Positions 7,309 through 16,566 of a stretch of 64,000 nucleotides of DNA are shown one piece after another. The notes beneath the pieces are model-generated. The model had not been told where the DNA came from. It saw only the letters and a program-made list of their open reading frames with translations, and searched no databases. Both the position numbers and the translations under genes were made by a program. The stretch is from assembly GCA_900470775.1 (NCBI GenBank), contig UCBZ01000004.1, positions 1 through 64,000 on the forward strand. The letters run 5' to 3'. Each line of letters opens with the position of its first letter. The first letter of the stretch is position 1. Source of the DNA: Hyphomicrobiales bacterium. GTDB lineage: Bacteria > Pseudomonadota > Alphaproteobacteria > Rhizobiales > Beijerinckiaceae.

Positions 7309-10007
7309 GACATGTCTTCCAGGTTGAGGGCCTCGGGAGGCACGGGCATCGTGATGGTGAAGACAGAGCCGTAGCGATCGGCCCGGTTGCCCGCGGTGAT
7401 GGTCCCGCCCATGGCCTCGACAAAGCCGCGGCAGATCGACAGGCCCAGCCCCGTCCCGGCGCGGACATGGTCGGTCTTGCTGACGCGGTAGAAGCTGTCG
7501 AACACGCGTTCGAGATCAGCGGAAGGGATGCCCGGCCCCTCATCCAGCACCTGCAGCGCCACCTGATCGCCATCGGTCCAGGCCTGGATCCGGATGGCCG
7601 AGCCAGGCGGCGCATATTTGGCGGCGTTGTCGATCAGATTGAACAGAACCTGCTCGAACAGGACGGGATCGAGCCGAAGCATCGGCAGATCGGCGGGTAG
7701 ATCCGTCTCGATCCTGTGCTCGGCCACGATCTTGACGACACGGCGCAGGGCCGTGCCGACAATGTCGCCGAGATATTGCAGGGAATAGTTCGGCTGCGTC
7801 GCGCCGGACTCGATCCGGGTCATGTCGAGCAGATTGGCAATGAAGCGGTAGAGCCGCTCGGATTCGTCGTTGACGGTCGCGAGCAGATCGACGCGATCGG
7901 CCTTGGGGATCGCGTCCGGGTAATCGCGCAGCGCTCCAGCCGCCCCCATGATCGCCGCGAGCGGCGTCTTCAGATCATGCGAAATCGAGGTCAGGAGCGC
8001 GGACCGCAGCCGGTCGGCTTCAGCTGCCAACTTTGCCCGGTCGACATCGGCGACAAGCTGGATGCGTTCGATGGCGACCGCCGCCTGATCGGCCAGCGCG
8101 TCGAGCAGGCGTTGCTGCTCTGGCGTAAGCAAAGGGCCCTGGCGGTCATTGTCGAGGCCGAGCACTCCGATGGCGGTGCGGCCGGTGCGGAGCGGCAGGT
8201 AAAGCCGTTTCGCGCCGGGCAGGGTGTCTGCACCGCGCCCGGCCGGCCGGTTGTGCTCCCAGGCCCAACGGGCGGCGGCGATGTCCGCATCGACCAGCGT
8301 ATCGTCGGGAGGATAGCCGGCGCGCACCGCGATCGAGCCGTCCTCGGGCAGCAGGATCACGACCCGGACCTTGAGCATCGAGGCGATCTGATAGGCGCTC
8401 GCCCAGAGCACGTCATCGAGCGTGCCGGTGCCGGCGAGCTTTCTGGAGAACAAATAGAGGTCTTCGGTGGTCCGCGCGCGCTGGCGTGCCGCGGTGGCCT
8501 GACGCTGGACGCGCGCCGTCAGATTGCTGGCGACGATGGCCACGCCGAAGAAGAAACCGAGAGCGATTACGCTTTCGGGGTCGCTGACGGTGAGGGTATA
8601 AAGCGGTTCGAGAAAGAAGAAGTTGAACGCCAGCGCGCTGAGCACCGATGCGAAGAGAGCGGGTCGGAGTCCTGACTGAAGCGCCGAGGCCAACACCGCC
8701 ATCAAGAATACGAGCGCGATGTTGCGCACATCCAGCACGCGAAAGAGCAGCGTGCCGAAGGCCAGCGCCAAGCCGACATGGACCGTGCTCCAGAGATAAG
8801 GCCAGATCCGGAAACGTTCCGGCTCGGCCGCCGTCATCGGCCGCGCGCCCTCGACGTGACGCTCATTGCCGGAGATGACATGAACGCTGATGTCGCCTGC
8901 CTGGCGGATCAGCTCATGCGAAACCGAACCCTCGAAGACCTCGCGCCAGCGCGCCTTGCCGGGTTTGCCGATGACGATGTGGGTGACATTGTTGCCCGCC
9001 GCATGACGGATGATCTCGGTGGCGATGGACTGGCCGGGCAGCGTGATCGCCTCGCCGCCGAGCTGCTCGGCAAGCCGCAGGCTCGCGGCGATGCGGTCCT
9101 TGTCGGGCTCGGCCATGCCGGCCGAGCTCGGCGTTTCGATATGGAGTGCGGCCCAGGGTGCACGGAGGCGGTCGGCCTGACGCTTGGCGTAGCGGACCAT
9201 CGAGGCTCCGCGCGGCCCTTCGTCGATGCAGACCAGCACGCGGTCGCCCGCCGCCCAGGGGCCGGAAATAGCATGCGCCTGCATGTGGCTCAGGAGTTGA
9301 TCGTCGACACGCTGGGCGGTGCGGCGCAGCGCCAGCTCCCGCAATGCCGTCAGATTGCCCGGCGAGAAATAGTTCTCAACCGCCCTGGACGCGGTCTTGG
9401 GCAGATAGACCTTGCCGTCATGCAGTCGCTTGATCAGGTCGTCGGGCGTCAGGTCGATGATCTCGACATCATCGGCCCGGTCGATGATCGAGTCGGGCAC
9501 CGTCTCGCGCACCCGGATGCGGGTGATCTGCGCGACGACGTCGTTGAGGCTCTCGACATGCTGGATGTTCAGGGTCGTGTAGACGTCGATGCCCTGGGAC
9601 AGCAGCTCCTGGACGTCAAGGTAGCGCTTGGGATGGCGGCTGCCGATGACATTGGTATGGGCCAGCTCATCGACGAGGACGAGCGTCGGGCGCCTGGCCA
9701 GAATGGCGTCGATATCCATTTCCTCGAGCCGGCGGCCTTTGTACTCGACGCTGATGCGGGGGATGATCTCGAAGCCCTCGACCAGGGCCTCGGTCTCCTT
9801 GCGGCCGTGGGTCTCGACCACGCCGATCACCACATCGACGCCATCGGCCCGGCGCGCCCGCCCCGACAGCAGCATCTCATAGGTCTTGCCGACGCCCGGA
9901 GCCGCGCCGAGAAATATCTTCAGGCGGCCCTGCCCCTCGCGCTCCGCGCTTTCGAGCAGCGCATCCGGCGAGGGCCGGCTCCTGGTCTCGCGCATGTCCT
10001 CAGGCAT
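7305..10007 (-). CDS. kdpD: Potassium sensor histidine kinase KdpD
   Basis: This 900-residue protein has full KdpD architecture. An N-terminal KdpD domain carries Walker A (GAAPGVGKT, residues 34-42) and a DELAHTN segment. A USP domain follows around 250-370, then four close membrane helices around 400-500, a GAF-type region, a HisKA domain with His677 in SISHDLKTP, and an ATPase domain with N box (NLIDNAAKY) and G boxes (DEGPGI, GTGLGL). It senses potassium and turgor status at the inner membrane and controls KdpE. It begins 62 bases after the kdpC stop. Two N-terminal Met codons (1 and 5) are possible starts. Confidence 0.96.
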   Translation of the reverse strand: MPEDMRETRSRPSPDALLESAEREGQGRLKIFLGAAPGVGKTYEMLLSGRARRADGVDVVIGVVETHGRKETEALVEGFEIIPRISVEYKGRRLEEMDIDAILARRPTLVLVDELAHTNVIGSRHPKRYLDVQELLSQGIDVYTTLNIQHVESLNDVVAQITRIRVRETVPDSIIDRADDVEIIDLTPDDLIKRLHDGKVYLPKTASRAVENYFSPGNLTALRELALRRTAQRVDDQLLSHMQAHAISGPWAAGDRVLVCIDEGPRGASMVRYAKRQADRLRAPWAALHIETPSSAGMAEPDKDRIAASLRLAEQLGGEAITLPGQSIATEIIRHAAGNNVTHIVIGKPGKARWREVFEGSVSHELIRQAGDISVHVISGNERHVEGARPMTAAEPERFRIWPYLWSTVHVGLALAFGTLLFRVLDVRNIALVFLMAVLASALQSGLRPALFASVLSALAFNFFFLEPLYTLTVSDPESVIALGFFFGVAIVASNLTARVQRQATAARQRARTTEDLYLFSRKLAGTGTLDDVLWASAYQIASMLKVRVVILLPEDGSIAVRAGYPPDDTLVDADIAAARWAWEHNRPAGRGADTLPGAKRLYLPLRTGRTAIGVLGLDNDRQGPLLTPEQQRLLDALADQAAVAIERIQLVADVDRAKLAAEADRLRSALLTSISHDLKTPLAAIMGAAGALRDYPDAIPKADRVDLLATVNDESERLYRFIANLLDMTRIESGATQPNYSLQYLGDIVGTALRRVVKIVAEHRIETDLPADLPMLRLDPVLFEQVLFNLIDNAAKYAPPGSAIRIQAWTDGDQVALQVLDEGPGIPSADLERVFDSFYRVSKTDHVRAGTGLGLSICRGFVEAMGGTITAGNRADRYGSVFTITMPVPPEALNLEDMS

Positions 10008-10069
10008 CGGCTTTCATCTTCCGGGTCGGAACCGCCGGGGACATCGTCGCGATGCCCGGCGGCCGATTG

Positions 10070-10672
10070 TTAGCGGGCGCTGCGATCCAGCGCGAGGTTC
10101 AGCGTGAGCACGTTGACCACGGGCTCGCCCAGCAGGCCGAGCTTGCGCGCCTCGACGCCATTGTCCACCAACGCCTTGACGGAGGCTTCGTCGAGGCCGC
10201 GCGCCTTGGCCACCCGCGCCACCTGGAAATAGGCCGCCTCCGGGGTGATATGCGGATCGAGACCGCTGCCCGAGGTCGTCACGAGGTCGATCGGGACCGG
10301 CGCATTGGGATTGCTCTCCTTTAGCGTCGCGACATCGCCCTTGATCCGGTCGATCAGCTTCTGGCTCGTCGGCCCCAGATTGGAGCCGACGGAGTTCGCG
10401 GCGTTGTAGGGCGCATCGACCGTCTTCGAGGCATCGGCCGGATCGGCGGCCGAGGTCGCCGAGGGGCGGCCGTGGAAATAGCGCTCGCTCGTGAAGTTCT
10501 GGCCGATCAGCGAGGAGCCGATGATCTTGCCGTCCTTCTCGATCAGGCTGCCCGCGGCCTGGCGCGGAAACAGGACCTGGGCGAGACCGGTCATGCCGAG
10601 CGGATAGGCCAGGCCGGTGACGACGGTGAGGGCGGCGATCATGACGATCGCGGGGCGGATCTGCTTGAGCAT
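10070..10672 (-). CDS. kdpC: Potassium-transporting ATPase subunit KdpC
   Basis: This 200-residue protein has one N-terminal membrane helix ([23 protein letters not shown]) and a periplasmic domain with KdpC-typical blocks. These include [18 protein letters not shown], and the C-terminal run from [14 protein letters not shown] through [16 protein letters not shown] sequence. KdpC stabilises the KdpFABC complex and raises the pump's potassium affinity. It starts 12 bases after kdpB on the same strand. Confidence 0.95.
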   Translation of the reverse strand: MLKQIRPAIVMIAALTVVTGLAYPLGMTGLAQVLFPRQAAGSLIEKDGKIIGSSLIGQNFTSERYFHGRPSATSAADPADASKTVDAPYNAANSVGSNLGPTSQKLIDRIKGDVATLKESNPNAPVPIDLVTTSGSGLDPHITPEAAYFQVARVAKARGLDEASVKALVDNGVEARKLGLLGEPVVNVLTLNLALDRSAR

Positions 10673-10684
10673 GAGTTGGATCCT

Positions 10685-12757
10685 TTACACGAGGCCCATG
10701 GCGCTGATGGCCATGTCGATGGCCTTGATGCCGACGAAGGGAACGATGATGCCGCCGAGCCCGTAGATGAGCAGGTTGCGGCTGAGCAGGGCGCCGGCGC
10801 CGACGGGCCGGTATTTGACGCCCTTCAGCGAGAGCGGGATCAGCGCAACGATGATCAGCGCATTGAAGATGATCGCCGAGAGAATGGCGCTCTGCGGCGT
10901 CTGCAGCCCCATGACGTTGAGCGCGCCGAGCTGGGGATAGAAGGCGAGGAACATCGCCGGGATGATGGCGAAGTACTTGGCGACATCGTTGGCGATCGAG
11001 AAGGTCGTCAGCGCGCCGCGCGTCATCAGGAGCTGCTTGCCGATCTCGACGATCTCCACCAGCTTGGTCGGATCGCTGTCGAGATCGATCATGTTGCCGG
11101 CTTCACGCGCCGCGACCGTGCCGGTGTTCATGGCGACGCCGACATCGGCCTGCGCCAGCGCCGGCGCATCATTGGTGCCGTCGCCGCACATGGCGACGAG
11201 CTTGCCCTTGGCCTGCTCCTCGCGGATCAAAGCGAGCTTGTTCTCCGGCGTGGCCTGGGCGAGAAAGTCGTCGACGCCGGCCTCGGCTGCGATCGCGGCT
11301 GCGGTCATGGGGTTGTCGCCGGTGATCATCACCGTGCGGATGCCCATGCGGCGCAGTTCGGCGAAGCGCTCCTTGATGCCGCCCTTGACGATGTCCTTGA
11401 GGTGGATGACGCCGAGCAGGCGGCCATCCTTGACGACCGCGAGCGGGGTGCCACCGGCCTTGGCGATCTCGTCAGCGATACCTTGAATCTCGCGGATGGT
11501 CTCGCCGCTGGCACGAGGGGTGCCCGTCGCGCCCGTGCCCTGATCGACATGCTTCAGCACCGCCTCGACGGCGCCCTTGCGGATCGACGAGCCGTCGAGA
11601 TCGACGCCGCTCATCCGGCTCTGGGCAGTGAAGGCCACGAATGTCGCGTGCAGGCTTCCCATGTCGCGGGCGCGGATGCCGTATTTCTCCTTGGCTAGCA
11701 CGACAATCGAACGCCCCTCAGGGGTCTCGTCGGCGAGCGAGGCAAGCTGCGCCGCATCGGCCAGTTCCTGTTCGGTCACGCCGCGAACCGGGCGGAACTG
11801 CGTCGCCTGGCGATTGCCCAGCGTGATGGTGCCGGTCTTGTCGAGCAGCAGCGTATCGACGTCGCCGGCAGCCTCGACGGCGCGGCCCGACATCGCCAGC
11901 ACGTTGAAGCGCACCAGGCGGTCCATGCCGGCGATGCCGATAGCCGAGAGCAAAGCGCCGATCGTGGTCGGGATCAGCGTGACGAACAGCGCGACGAGCA
12001 CGATCACGGGGATGTAGCCGCCGGCATAGGAGGCGAAGCTTGGGATCGTCGCCGTCGCCAGCACGAAGATCAGCGTCATGCCCGCGAGCAGGATATTGAG
12101 CGCGATCTCGTTGGGCGTCTTCTGCCGCTCGGCGCCTTCCACCAGCGCGATCATCCGGTCGATGAAGGTCGAGCCCGCGGCGGCGGTGATGCGGACGCGG
12201 ATCCAGTCGGACAGGACCTGCGTGCCGCCGGTGACGGCCGAACGATCGCCGCCGGATTCGCGGATGACCGGGGCCGATTCACCCGTGATCGCGGCTTCGT
12301 TGACCGAGGCGACGCCCTCGACCACCTCGCCGTCGGACGGGATGATGTCGCCCGCCTCGACGATGACGATGTCGCCGACCTTCAGGCTGTTGCCCGGCAC
12401 GAGCCTGAACTTCGCGCGGTCATCGCCGGAGAGCAGCTTGGCCTGGGTTTCGGTGCGGGTGCGCCGTAGTGACTCCGCCTGCGCCTTGCCGCGCCCTTCC
12501 GCGACCGCTTCGGCAAAATTGGCGAAGAGCACGGTGAACCACAGCCAGATGACGATCTGGAAGGAGAAGCCGAGGCTGGCTCCCCCCGTCGCCAGATCCT
12601 TCAGGAACAGGACGGTGGTGAGCGCCGAAACGACGGCGACGACGAACATCACCGGGTTCCTGGCAAGGCTGCGCGGATCGAGCTTGCGGACGGCATCGCC
12701 CAGCGCGGGAACGAGGATGCGAGTGTCCAGGATACTCGCGGATTTGGACTGGCTCAT
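10685..12757 (-). CDS. kdpB: Potassium-transporting P-type ATPase subunit KdpB
   Basis: This 690-residue catalytic subunit is a P-type ATPase. The phosphorylated Asp306 lies in DKTGT, the actuator motif TGES is at 158-161 (this Ser is the site of inhibitory phosphorylation in E. coli KdpB), and the hinge is [16 protein letters not shown]. The length is normal for KdpB. It couples ATP hydrolysis to potassium movement through KdpA. A 57-residue ORF, rather than kdpA itself, precedes it directly on the strand, with a 43-base gap. Confidence 0.96.
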   Translation of the reverse strand: MSQSKSASILDTRILVPALGDAVRKLDPRSLARNPVMFVVAVVSALTTVLFLKDLATGGASLGFSFQIVIWLWFTVLFANFAEAVAEGRGKAQAESLRRTRTETQAKLLSGDDRAKFRLVPGNSLKVGDIVIVEAGDIIPSDGEVVEGVASVNEAAITGESAPVIRESGGDRSAVTGGTQVLSDWIRVRITAAAGSTFIDRMIALVEGAERQKTPNEIALNILLAGMTLIFVLATATIPSFASYAGGYIPVIVLVALFVTLIPTTIGALLSAIGIAGMDRLVRFNVLAMSGRAVEAAGDVDTLLLDKTGTITLGNRQATQFRPVRGVTEQELADAAQLASLADETPEGRSIVVLAKEKYGIRARDMGSLHATFVAFTAQSRMSGVDLDGSSIRKGAVEAVLKHVDQGTGATGTPRASGETIREIQGIADEIAKAGGTPLAVVKDGRLLGVIHLKDIVKGGIKERFAELRRMGIRTVMITGDNPMTAAAIAAEAGVDDFLAQATPENKLALIREEQAKGKLVAMCGDGTNDAPALAQADVGVAMNTGTVAAREAGNMIDLDSDPTKLVEIVEIGKQLLMTRGALTTFSIANDVAKYFAIIPAMFLAFYPQLGALNVMGLQTPQSAILSAIIFNALIIVALIPLSLKGVKYRPVGAGALLSRNLLIYGLGGIIVPFVGIKAIDMAISAMGLV

Positions 12758-12800
12758 GAGAGAGACTCCAGCGTGAATTTGTGAGGGCGGCGCGAACGGG

Positions 12801-12974
12801 TCAGGTCGCCGCGAGCAGATGGGTGAGCGCCTTGGCGAGCATCGCGAGGAGGAGCATCACGATCATCGTTCCGCAGATGATGCTCGAGGCTCGCTGTGGC
12901 GTTGCCGCCCCTCGCGCCAGAAATGCGGCGCGAGGGGCGATGTGTTGGCGAGATCGGCGAGACCAGTCGGTCAT
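12801..12974 (-). CDS. Small membrane protein between kdpA and kdpB (57 aa)
   Basis: An ATG frame starts 10 bases after the kdpA stop and encodes 57 residues. The first 30 are rich in Arg and Ala ([18 protein letters not shown]). The rest is one strongly hydrophobic helix ([19 protein letters not shown]) ending THLLAAT. This predicts a single-pass membrane peptide with a positively charged cytoplasmic tail. No family is recognised. Its position inside the pump operon suggests an accessory or regulatory subunit similar in kind to KdpF, but that is inference. No strong ribosome site is seen, so coupling to kdpA translation is likely. Confidence 0.6.
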   Translation of the reverse strand: MTDWSRRSRQHIAPRAAFLARGAATPQRASSIICGTMIVMLLLAMLAKALTHLLAAT

Positions 12975-12984
12975 GGCGACACCG

Positions 12985-14688
12985 TCAGAAGGTCTGGCCC
13001 AGGAGCATCGCGAGATGCTCGACGATCGGCCCGACAGCGAGCGCGGGAAAGAAGGTCAACCCGCCAACGATCATGATCACGCCGGCGAGGAGACCGACGA
13101 AGAGCGGCCCGTCGGTCGGAAAGGTGCCTGCTGAGGCGGCCACGGTCTTCTTGGTCACGAGCGAACCCGCCATCGCCAGGGCCGGGATGATGATCATGAA
13201 GCGCCCGATCAGCACCGCGATGCCGATGGTGATGTTGTACCAGGGCGTGTTGCCGGACAGGCCGCCGAAGGCCGAGCCGTTATTGGCCGCCGCCGAGGTG
13301 TAAGCGTAGAGGATCTCGGAAAACCCGTGCGGGCCGGAGTTGCCGATCGAGGCGACCGCGCTCGGCAGGACGACGGCGACGGCAGTGAAGATCAGCATCA
13401 CCGCCGGCAGGCAGAGGATGGCCAGAACCGCCATCTTGACCTCCTTGGCCTCGATCTTCTTGCCGAGATATTCCGGCGTCCGGCCGACCATCAGGCCGGC
13501 GACGAAGACGGCGAGCACGACGAAGAGCAAGATGCCGTAGAAGCCGGCGCCGACGCCGCCGACGATAATCTCGCCGAGCTCCATGTTGATCAGCGGAATC
13601 AGGCCGCCCAGCGCGGTGAAGCTGCCATGCATGGCGTTGACCGCGCCGCAGGATGCAGCCGTCGTGATGACCGCAAACAGCGCCGAGAGCGAGATGCCGA
13701 AGCGGACCTCCTTGCCCTCCATGTTGCCGCCCTCGAGACCGAGCGCGTGAACGAGCGGGTTGCCGGCGGCCTCGGCCCAGTAGCAGATTGCGACGCCGGC
13801 CAGGAACAGCACGCCCATCGTGGACAGGATCGCCCAGCCCTGGCGCTGATTGCCGACCATGCGGCCGAAGACATTGGTCATCGCCGCGCCGATGGCGAAG
13901 ATCGAAACCATCTGGATCAGGTTGACGATCGCGTCGGGGTTCTCGAAGGGATGAGCAGAATTGGCGTTGAAGAAGCCGCCGCCATTGGTGCCGAGCATCT
14001 TGATCGCGAGCTGTGAGGCGACGGGGCCGACAGCGATGCTCTGCTTCGCGCCTTCGAGCGTGGTGGCCTCGACATAGGCCCCGAGCGTCTGCGGCACGCC
14101 GAGCGCGACATAGACCAGGGTCAGGACGATGCAGAGCGGCAGCAGCACGTAGAGGGTGCTGCGGGTCATATCGACCCAGAAATTGCCGATCGACTTGGCT
14201 GAGGCCCTGGCGAACCCGCGGATCAGGGCGACCGCGATCGCGATGCCGGTGGCGGCCGAGAGGAAATTCTGCACGGTCAGCCCGACCATCTGGGTCAGGT
14301 AGGACATCGTGCTCTCGCCGCCGTAGTTCTGCCAGTTGGTGTTGGTTACGAAGCTGGCAGAGGTGTTGAAAGCCAATTCGGGACCGACCGCCGCCATGCC
14401 CTGCGGGTTCAGCGGCAACACATCCTGCAGGCGCATCAGGAGATACAGCACGAGGAAGCCGGCCAGGTTGAAGAGCAGCATGCCGGCCGCATAGGTGGTC
14501 CAGTGCTGATCCTCGCGCTCACTTGTGCCGGCGAGGCGATAGAGCGCGCGCTCGACAGGCCCGAGAACGGGTGAGAGCAGCGTGCGCTCGCCATTAAAGA
14601 CGCGCGTCATGAAACCGCCGAGCGGTTTGACGAGCAGAATGACGATCCCGCAGAAGACGAGGATCTGGATCCATCCGTTGAGAGTCAT
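12985..14688 (-). CDS. kdpA: Potassium-transporting ATPase subunit KdpA
   Basis: This 567-residue channel-like subunit of the superfamily of potassium transporters binds and translocates potassium. Filter-region blocks are visible ([51 protein letters not shown]), with ten or so membrane helices. The start at 14688 ([14 protein letters not shown]) matches the family N-terminus and length; the frame stays open another 315 bases upstream, but that part is not KdpA-like and overlaps kdpF. It follows kdpF by 32 bases. Confidence 0.96.
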   Translation of the reverse strand: MTLNGWIQILVFCGIVILLVKPLGGFMTRVFNGERTLLSPVLGPVERALYRLAGTSEREDQHWTTYAAGMLLFNLAGFLVLYLLMRLQDVLPLNPQGMAAVGPELAFNTSASFVTNTNWQNYGGESTMSYLTQMVGLTVQNFLSAATGIAIAVALIRGFARASAKSIGNFWVDMTRSTLYVLLPLCIVLTLVYVALGVPQTLGAYVEATTLEGAKQSIAVGPVASQLAIKMLGTNGGGFFNANSAHPFENPDAIVNLIQMVSIFAIGAAMTNVFGRMVGNQRQGWAILSTMGVLFLAGVAICYWAEAAGNPLVHALGLEGGNMEGKEVRFGISLSALFAVITTAASCGAVNAMHGSFTALGGLIPLINMELGEIIVGGVGAGFYGILLFVVLAVFVAGLMVGRTPEYLGKKIEAKEVKMAVLAILCLPAVMLIFTAVAVVLPSAVASIGNSGPHGFSEILYAYTSAAANNGSAFGGLSGNTPWYNITIGIAVLIGRFMIIIPALAMAGSLVTKKTVAASAGTFPTDGPLFVGLLAGVIMIVGGLTFFPALAVGPIVEHLAMLLGQTF

Positions 14689-14720
14689 GGCTGGGGCTTT
14701 CCGGGCATTGCGCCCCGCGG

Positions 14721-14810
14721 TCAGAACCGTTCGGGGCGAACGAGGGCGTAGGTCAGGTAAGTGAGGAGAAACACAGTCACCGCACCGCCAAGGATGTATT
14801 CGAACAGCAT
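14721..14810 (-). CDS. kdpF: KdpF small membrane subunit (29 aa)
   Basis: This 29-residue peptide starts [11 protein letters not shown], continues as one hydrophobic helix and ends YALVRPERF. The single helix followed by a short YALxxPExF tail is the hallmark of KdpF, which stabilises the KdpFABC complex in lipid. It sits directly upstream of kdpA, its normal place. Confidence 0.9.
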   Translation of the reverse strand: MLFEYILGGAVTVFLLTYLTYALVRPERF

Positions 14811-14827
14811 TTGACGCTTCCGATCTG

Positions 14828-14908
14828 CTAGATACTGGAACAAAATTTGATATAGGCGAACGAAACGCCGAAAAATGCGGTGCTCGCCCCAAGTAGAACG
14901 ATGTCCAT
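14828..14908 (-). CDS. Small hydrophobic leader ORF upstream of kdpF (26 aa)
   Basis: An ATG at 14908, preceded by AAGGA at good ribosome-site spacing, opens a 26-residue frame that begins [17 protein letters not shown] and ends AYIKFCSSI. It is a single hydrophobic helix with a short polar end. It is separate from KdpF and precedes it by 17 bases. Similar tiny ORFs seem to occur before kdpF in other bacteria, from memory and unverified. It could be an extra pump-associated helix or a translated leader; no function is assigned. Confidence 0.6.
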   Translation of the reverse strand: MDIVLLGASTAFFGVSFAYIKFCSSI

Positions 14909-15201
14909 GAGATGAATTCCTTGCATGCGGCAGAGGGCGATTTCAGAACACAGCCGTCATCGCCGGCACCGGCGGGATGCTTCCCGGCTCGGTAAGCAGA
15001 CACCGCGCGCCAAGCCGGGACAGGACCGTGATATGGCGCCGAACCGCATAGGGGTTCGAGAGAGGCCGCATGGGAAAGAAATAAAAAAGCTATAGGAAAA
15101 TGCGGGATTGCCGCCGACGATATGGCTCAGCGGACGCCTTGGCGGCAGTCGGACGGGCGGAGACCGCAACCCGACCCCGCGGGGAGTTGATCCCCAATCC
15201 C
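14909..15201. other. Upstream region of the kdp operon
   Basis: No gene is supported in these 293 bases between the 26-aa ORF and the end of the binding-protein gene. The stretch near 15073-15103 is unusually AT-rich and T-rich on the minus strand and is listed separately as a candidate KdpE site. The kdp transcription start should lie in this region. Confidence 0.5.
15073..15103 (-). promoter_or_regulatory. Candidate KdpE-binding T-rich site
   Basis: Read on the minus strand this is CATTTTCCTATAGC followed by TTTTTTATTTCTTTCCC. It resembles the T-rich KdpE operator upstream of E. coli kdpFABC (TTTTTATAC, then a T run). It is the only strongly T-rich island in the intergenic region and lies about 165 bases before the first small ORF of the operon. 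The assignment rests on similarity and position only. Confidence 0.4.
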
Positions 15202-16443
15202 TCAGGAGTGCGGATCGAGGACGCGCTCGAATTTGTCGAATTCGATGCAGGCGAGCTTGCCGCCGACACGCTCGGTGCGCCGGACATAGACGGCCTGGAT
15301 GATGTCGCGCTTCTCCGCGCCGATCTCGATCGGCCCGCGCGGACTCTCGATCGCCAGCCCTTTCAGGGCCTCGATCAGCGCATCGCCATCGGTCCTGCCG
15401 CCGCTCCTGGCAAGGCCCGCATCGAGCACGGCGAGACCGTCATAGGCGGTCATCGCCATGTAGTTCGCGGGATAGTCGCCACGCTCGGCTTTGTAGCCCG
15501 CGATGAACCTGCGGTTCAGCGCGGAGTCGTGGGCGCTCGAATAATGGTGGGTGGTGATGAGCCCGAGGCCAGCCTCGCCCGCCGCCTGCATGTAGCTGTC
15601 GTCCATCGCCTCACCCGTGGCCAAGAGCTTGATCCCCGCTTCCGCCAGACCGCGCTCGCGGGCAGCCTTGAGGAAATTGTTGGGCAGGTCGCCGGAGGGG
15701 AAGAAAAAGAACACAGCGTCAGGCTTCTCGTCGCGGACACGCTGGACATAGGCCGAGAGATCGAAGCCCGATAGCGGCACGCGCAGCGCGTTCACCACCC
15801 GGCCACCCTCGGCAGCGAAGGTCGTGGCGAAGGCCTTCTCGGCATCGACGCCCGGCGCATAGTCGGAGACGACCGTGATCGCGGTCCGCAGGCCCTGCCG
15901 GCCGGCCCATGTGCCCATCGGCGCGCTGACCTGCCCGACCGTGAAGGAGATGCGGGCGATATAGGGCGAGCGGCTGGGGATGACCGAGGCGCTGGCATTG
16001 AGGATGATGCAGGGGATCTTGGCCTGCGTCAGCACGGGGCCGACAGCAATGGCGTTGGGGCTGAAATCCAGCCCCATGATCACATCGATGCCATCGCGGG
16101 TGACGAGTTCGCGGACGAAGCGGATGGCGAGGTCCGGCGCCGAGCCTCCCGTGTCGCGCCTGATGATCTCGACGGCGCGCCCGCCGACCTTGCCGCCGTT
16201 CTGCCTGAGCCAGAGCGCCATGCCGTTGTCCATCTGCCGGCCGTAGTCGGCATAGGCACCGGAATAGGTCACGATCATGCCGATCCTGAGCGGACCGGAT
16301 TGGGCCAATGCCGGCTGGCCGAGCGTTGTGCCGACCGCAGTACCGAGCGCACCCGCAGCCAGCGTCTTCAGCGCTCCACGGCGGCTGACGCCTGACCGCT
16401 GCCGTATTTCGGCGAAATCGTGCCCCTCCCGGCCTGCCGTCAT
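15202..16443 (-). CDS. ABC-transporter substrate-binding protein, branched-chain amino-acid type, Tat-exported
   Basis: This 413-residue type-1 periplasmic binding protein (LivJ/Peripla_BP_6 class) begins, after the signal, with PLRIGMIVTYSGAYADYGRQ. The N-terminus carries a twin-arginine signal (SRRGALKTLAAGALG), cleaved probably after PALAQ. The start at 16443 gives a Tat signal of normal length; an upstream in-frame Met at 16566 adds an unlike extension. No permease or ATPase gene is adjacent, so it is an orphan binding protein or works with components elsewhere. The ligand is unknown; this family binds amino acids, amides, aromatic acids and others. It diverges from an FAD reductase gene. 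Confidence 0.85.
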   Translation of the reverse strand: MTAGREGHDFAEIRQRSGVSRRGALKTLAAGALGTAVGTTLGQPALAQSGPLRIGMIVTYSGAYADYGRQMDNGMALWLRQNGGKVGGRAVEIIRRDTGGSAPDLAIRFVRELVTRDGIDVIMGLDFSPNAIAVGPVLTQAKIPCIILNASASVIPSRSPYIARISFTVGQVSAPMGTWAGRQGLRTAITVVSDYAPGVDAEKAFATTFAAEGGRVVNALRVPLSGFDLSAYVQRVRDEKPDAVFFFFPSGDLPNNFLKAARERGLAEAGIKLLATGEAMDDSYMQAAGEAGLGLITTHHYSSAHDSALNRRFIAGYKAERGDYPANYMAMTAYDGLAVLDAGLARSGGRTDGDALIEALKGLAIESPRGPIEIGAEKRDIIQAVYVRRTERVGGKLACIEFDKFERVLDPHS

Positions 16444-16566
16444 TCGCCTGGTATCCCCCCGCCCGTGTCCGCCGACATCATCGCCCGATCCCGGCGCGCT
16501 TGATATGGGCGTCATAATCGATGAAATCCCAACCCGGCGCATTCGCCAAAACCTCATCGTCGCCAA

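Noticed and set aside
8778..10073. Long plus-strand frame antisense to kdpD
   Set aside because: A shadow of high-GC coding on the other strand; kdpD is unambiguous.
14689..15003. Upstream extension of kdpA (open frame to 15003)
   Set aside because: It is not KdpA-like, overlaps kdpF and the 26-aa ORF on the same strand, and would make KdpA about 100 residues longer than the family.
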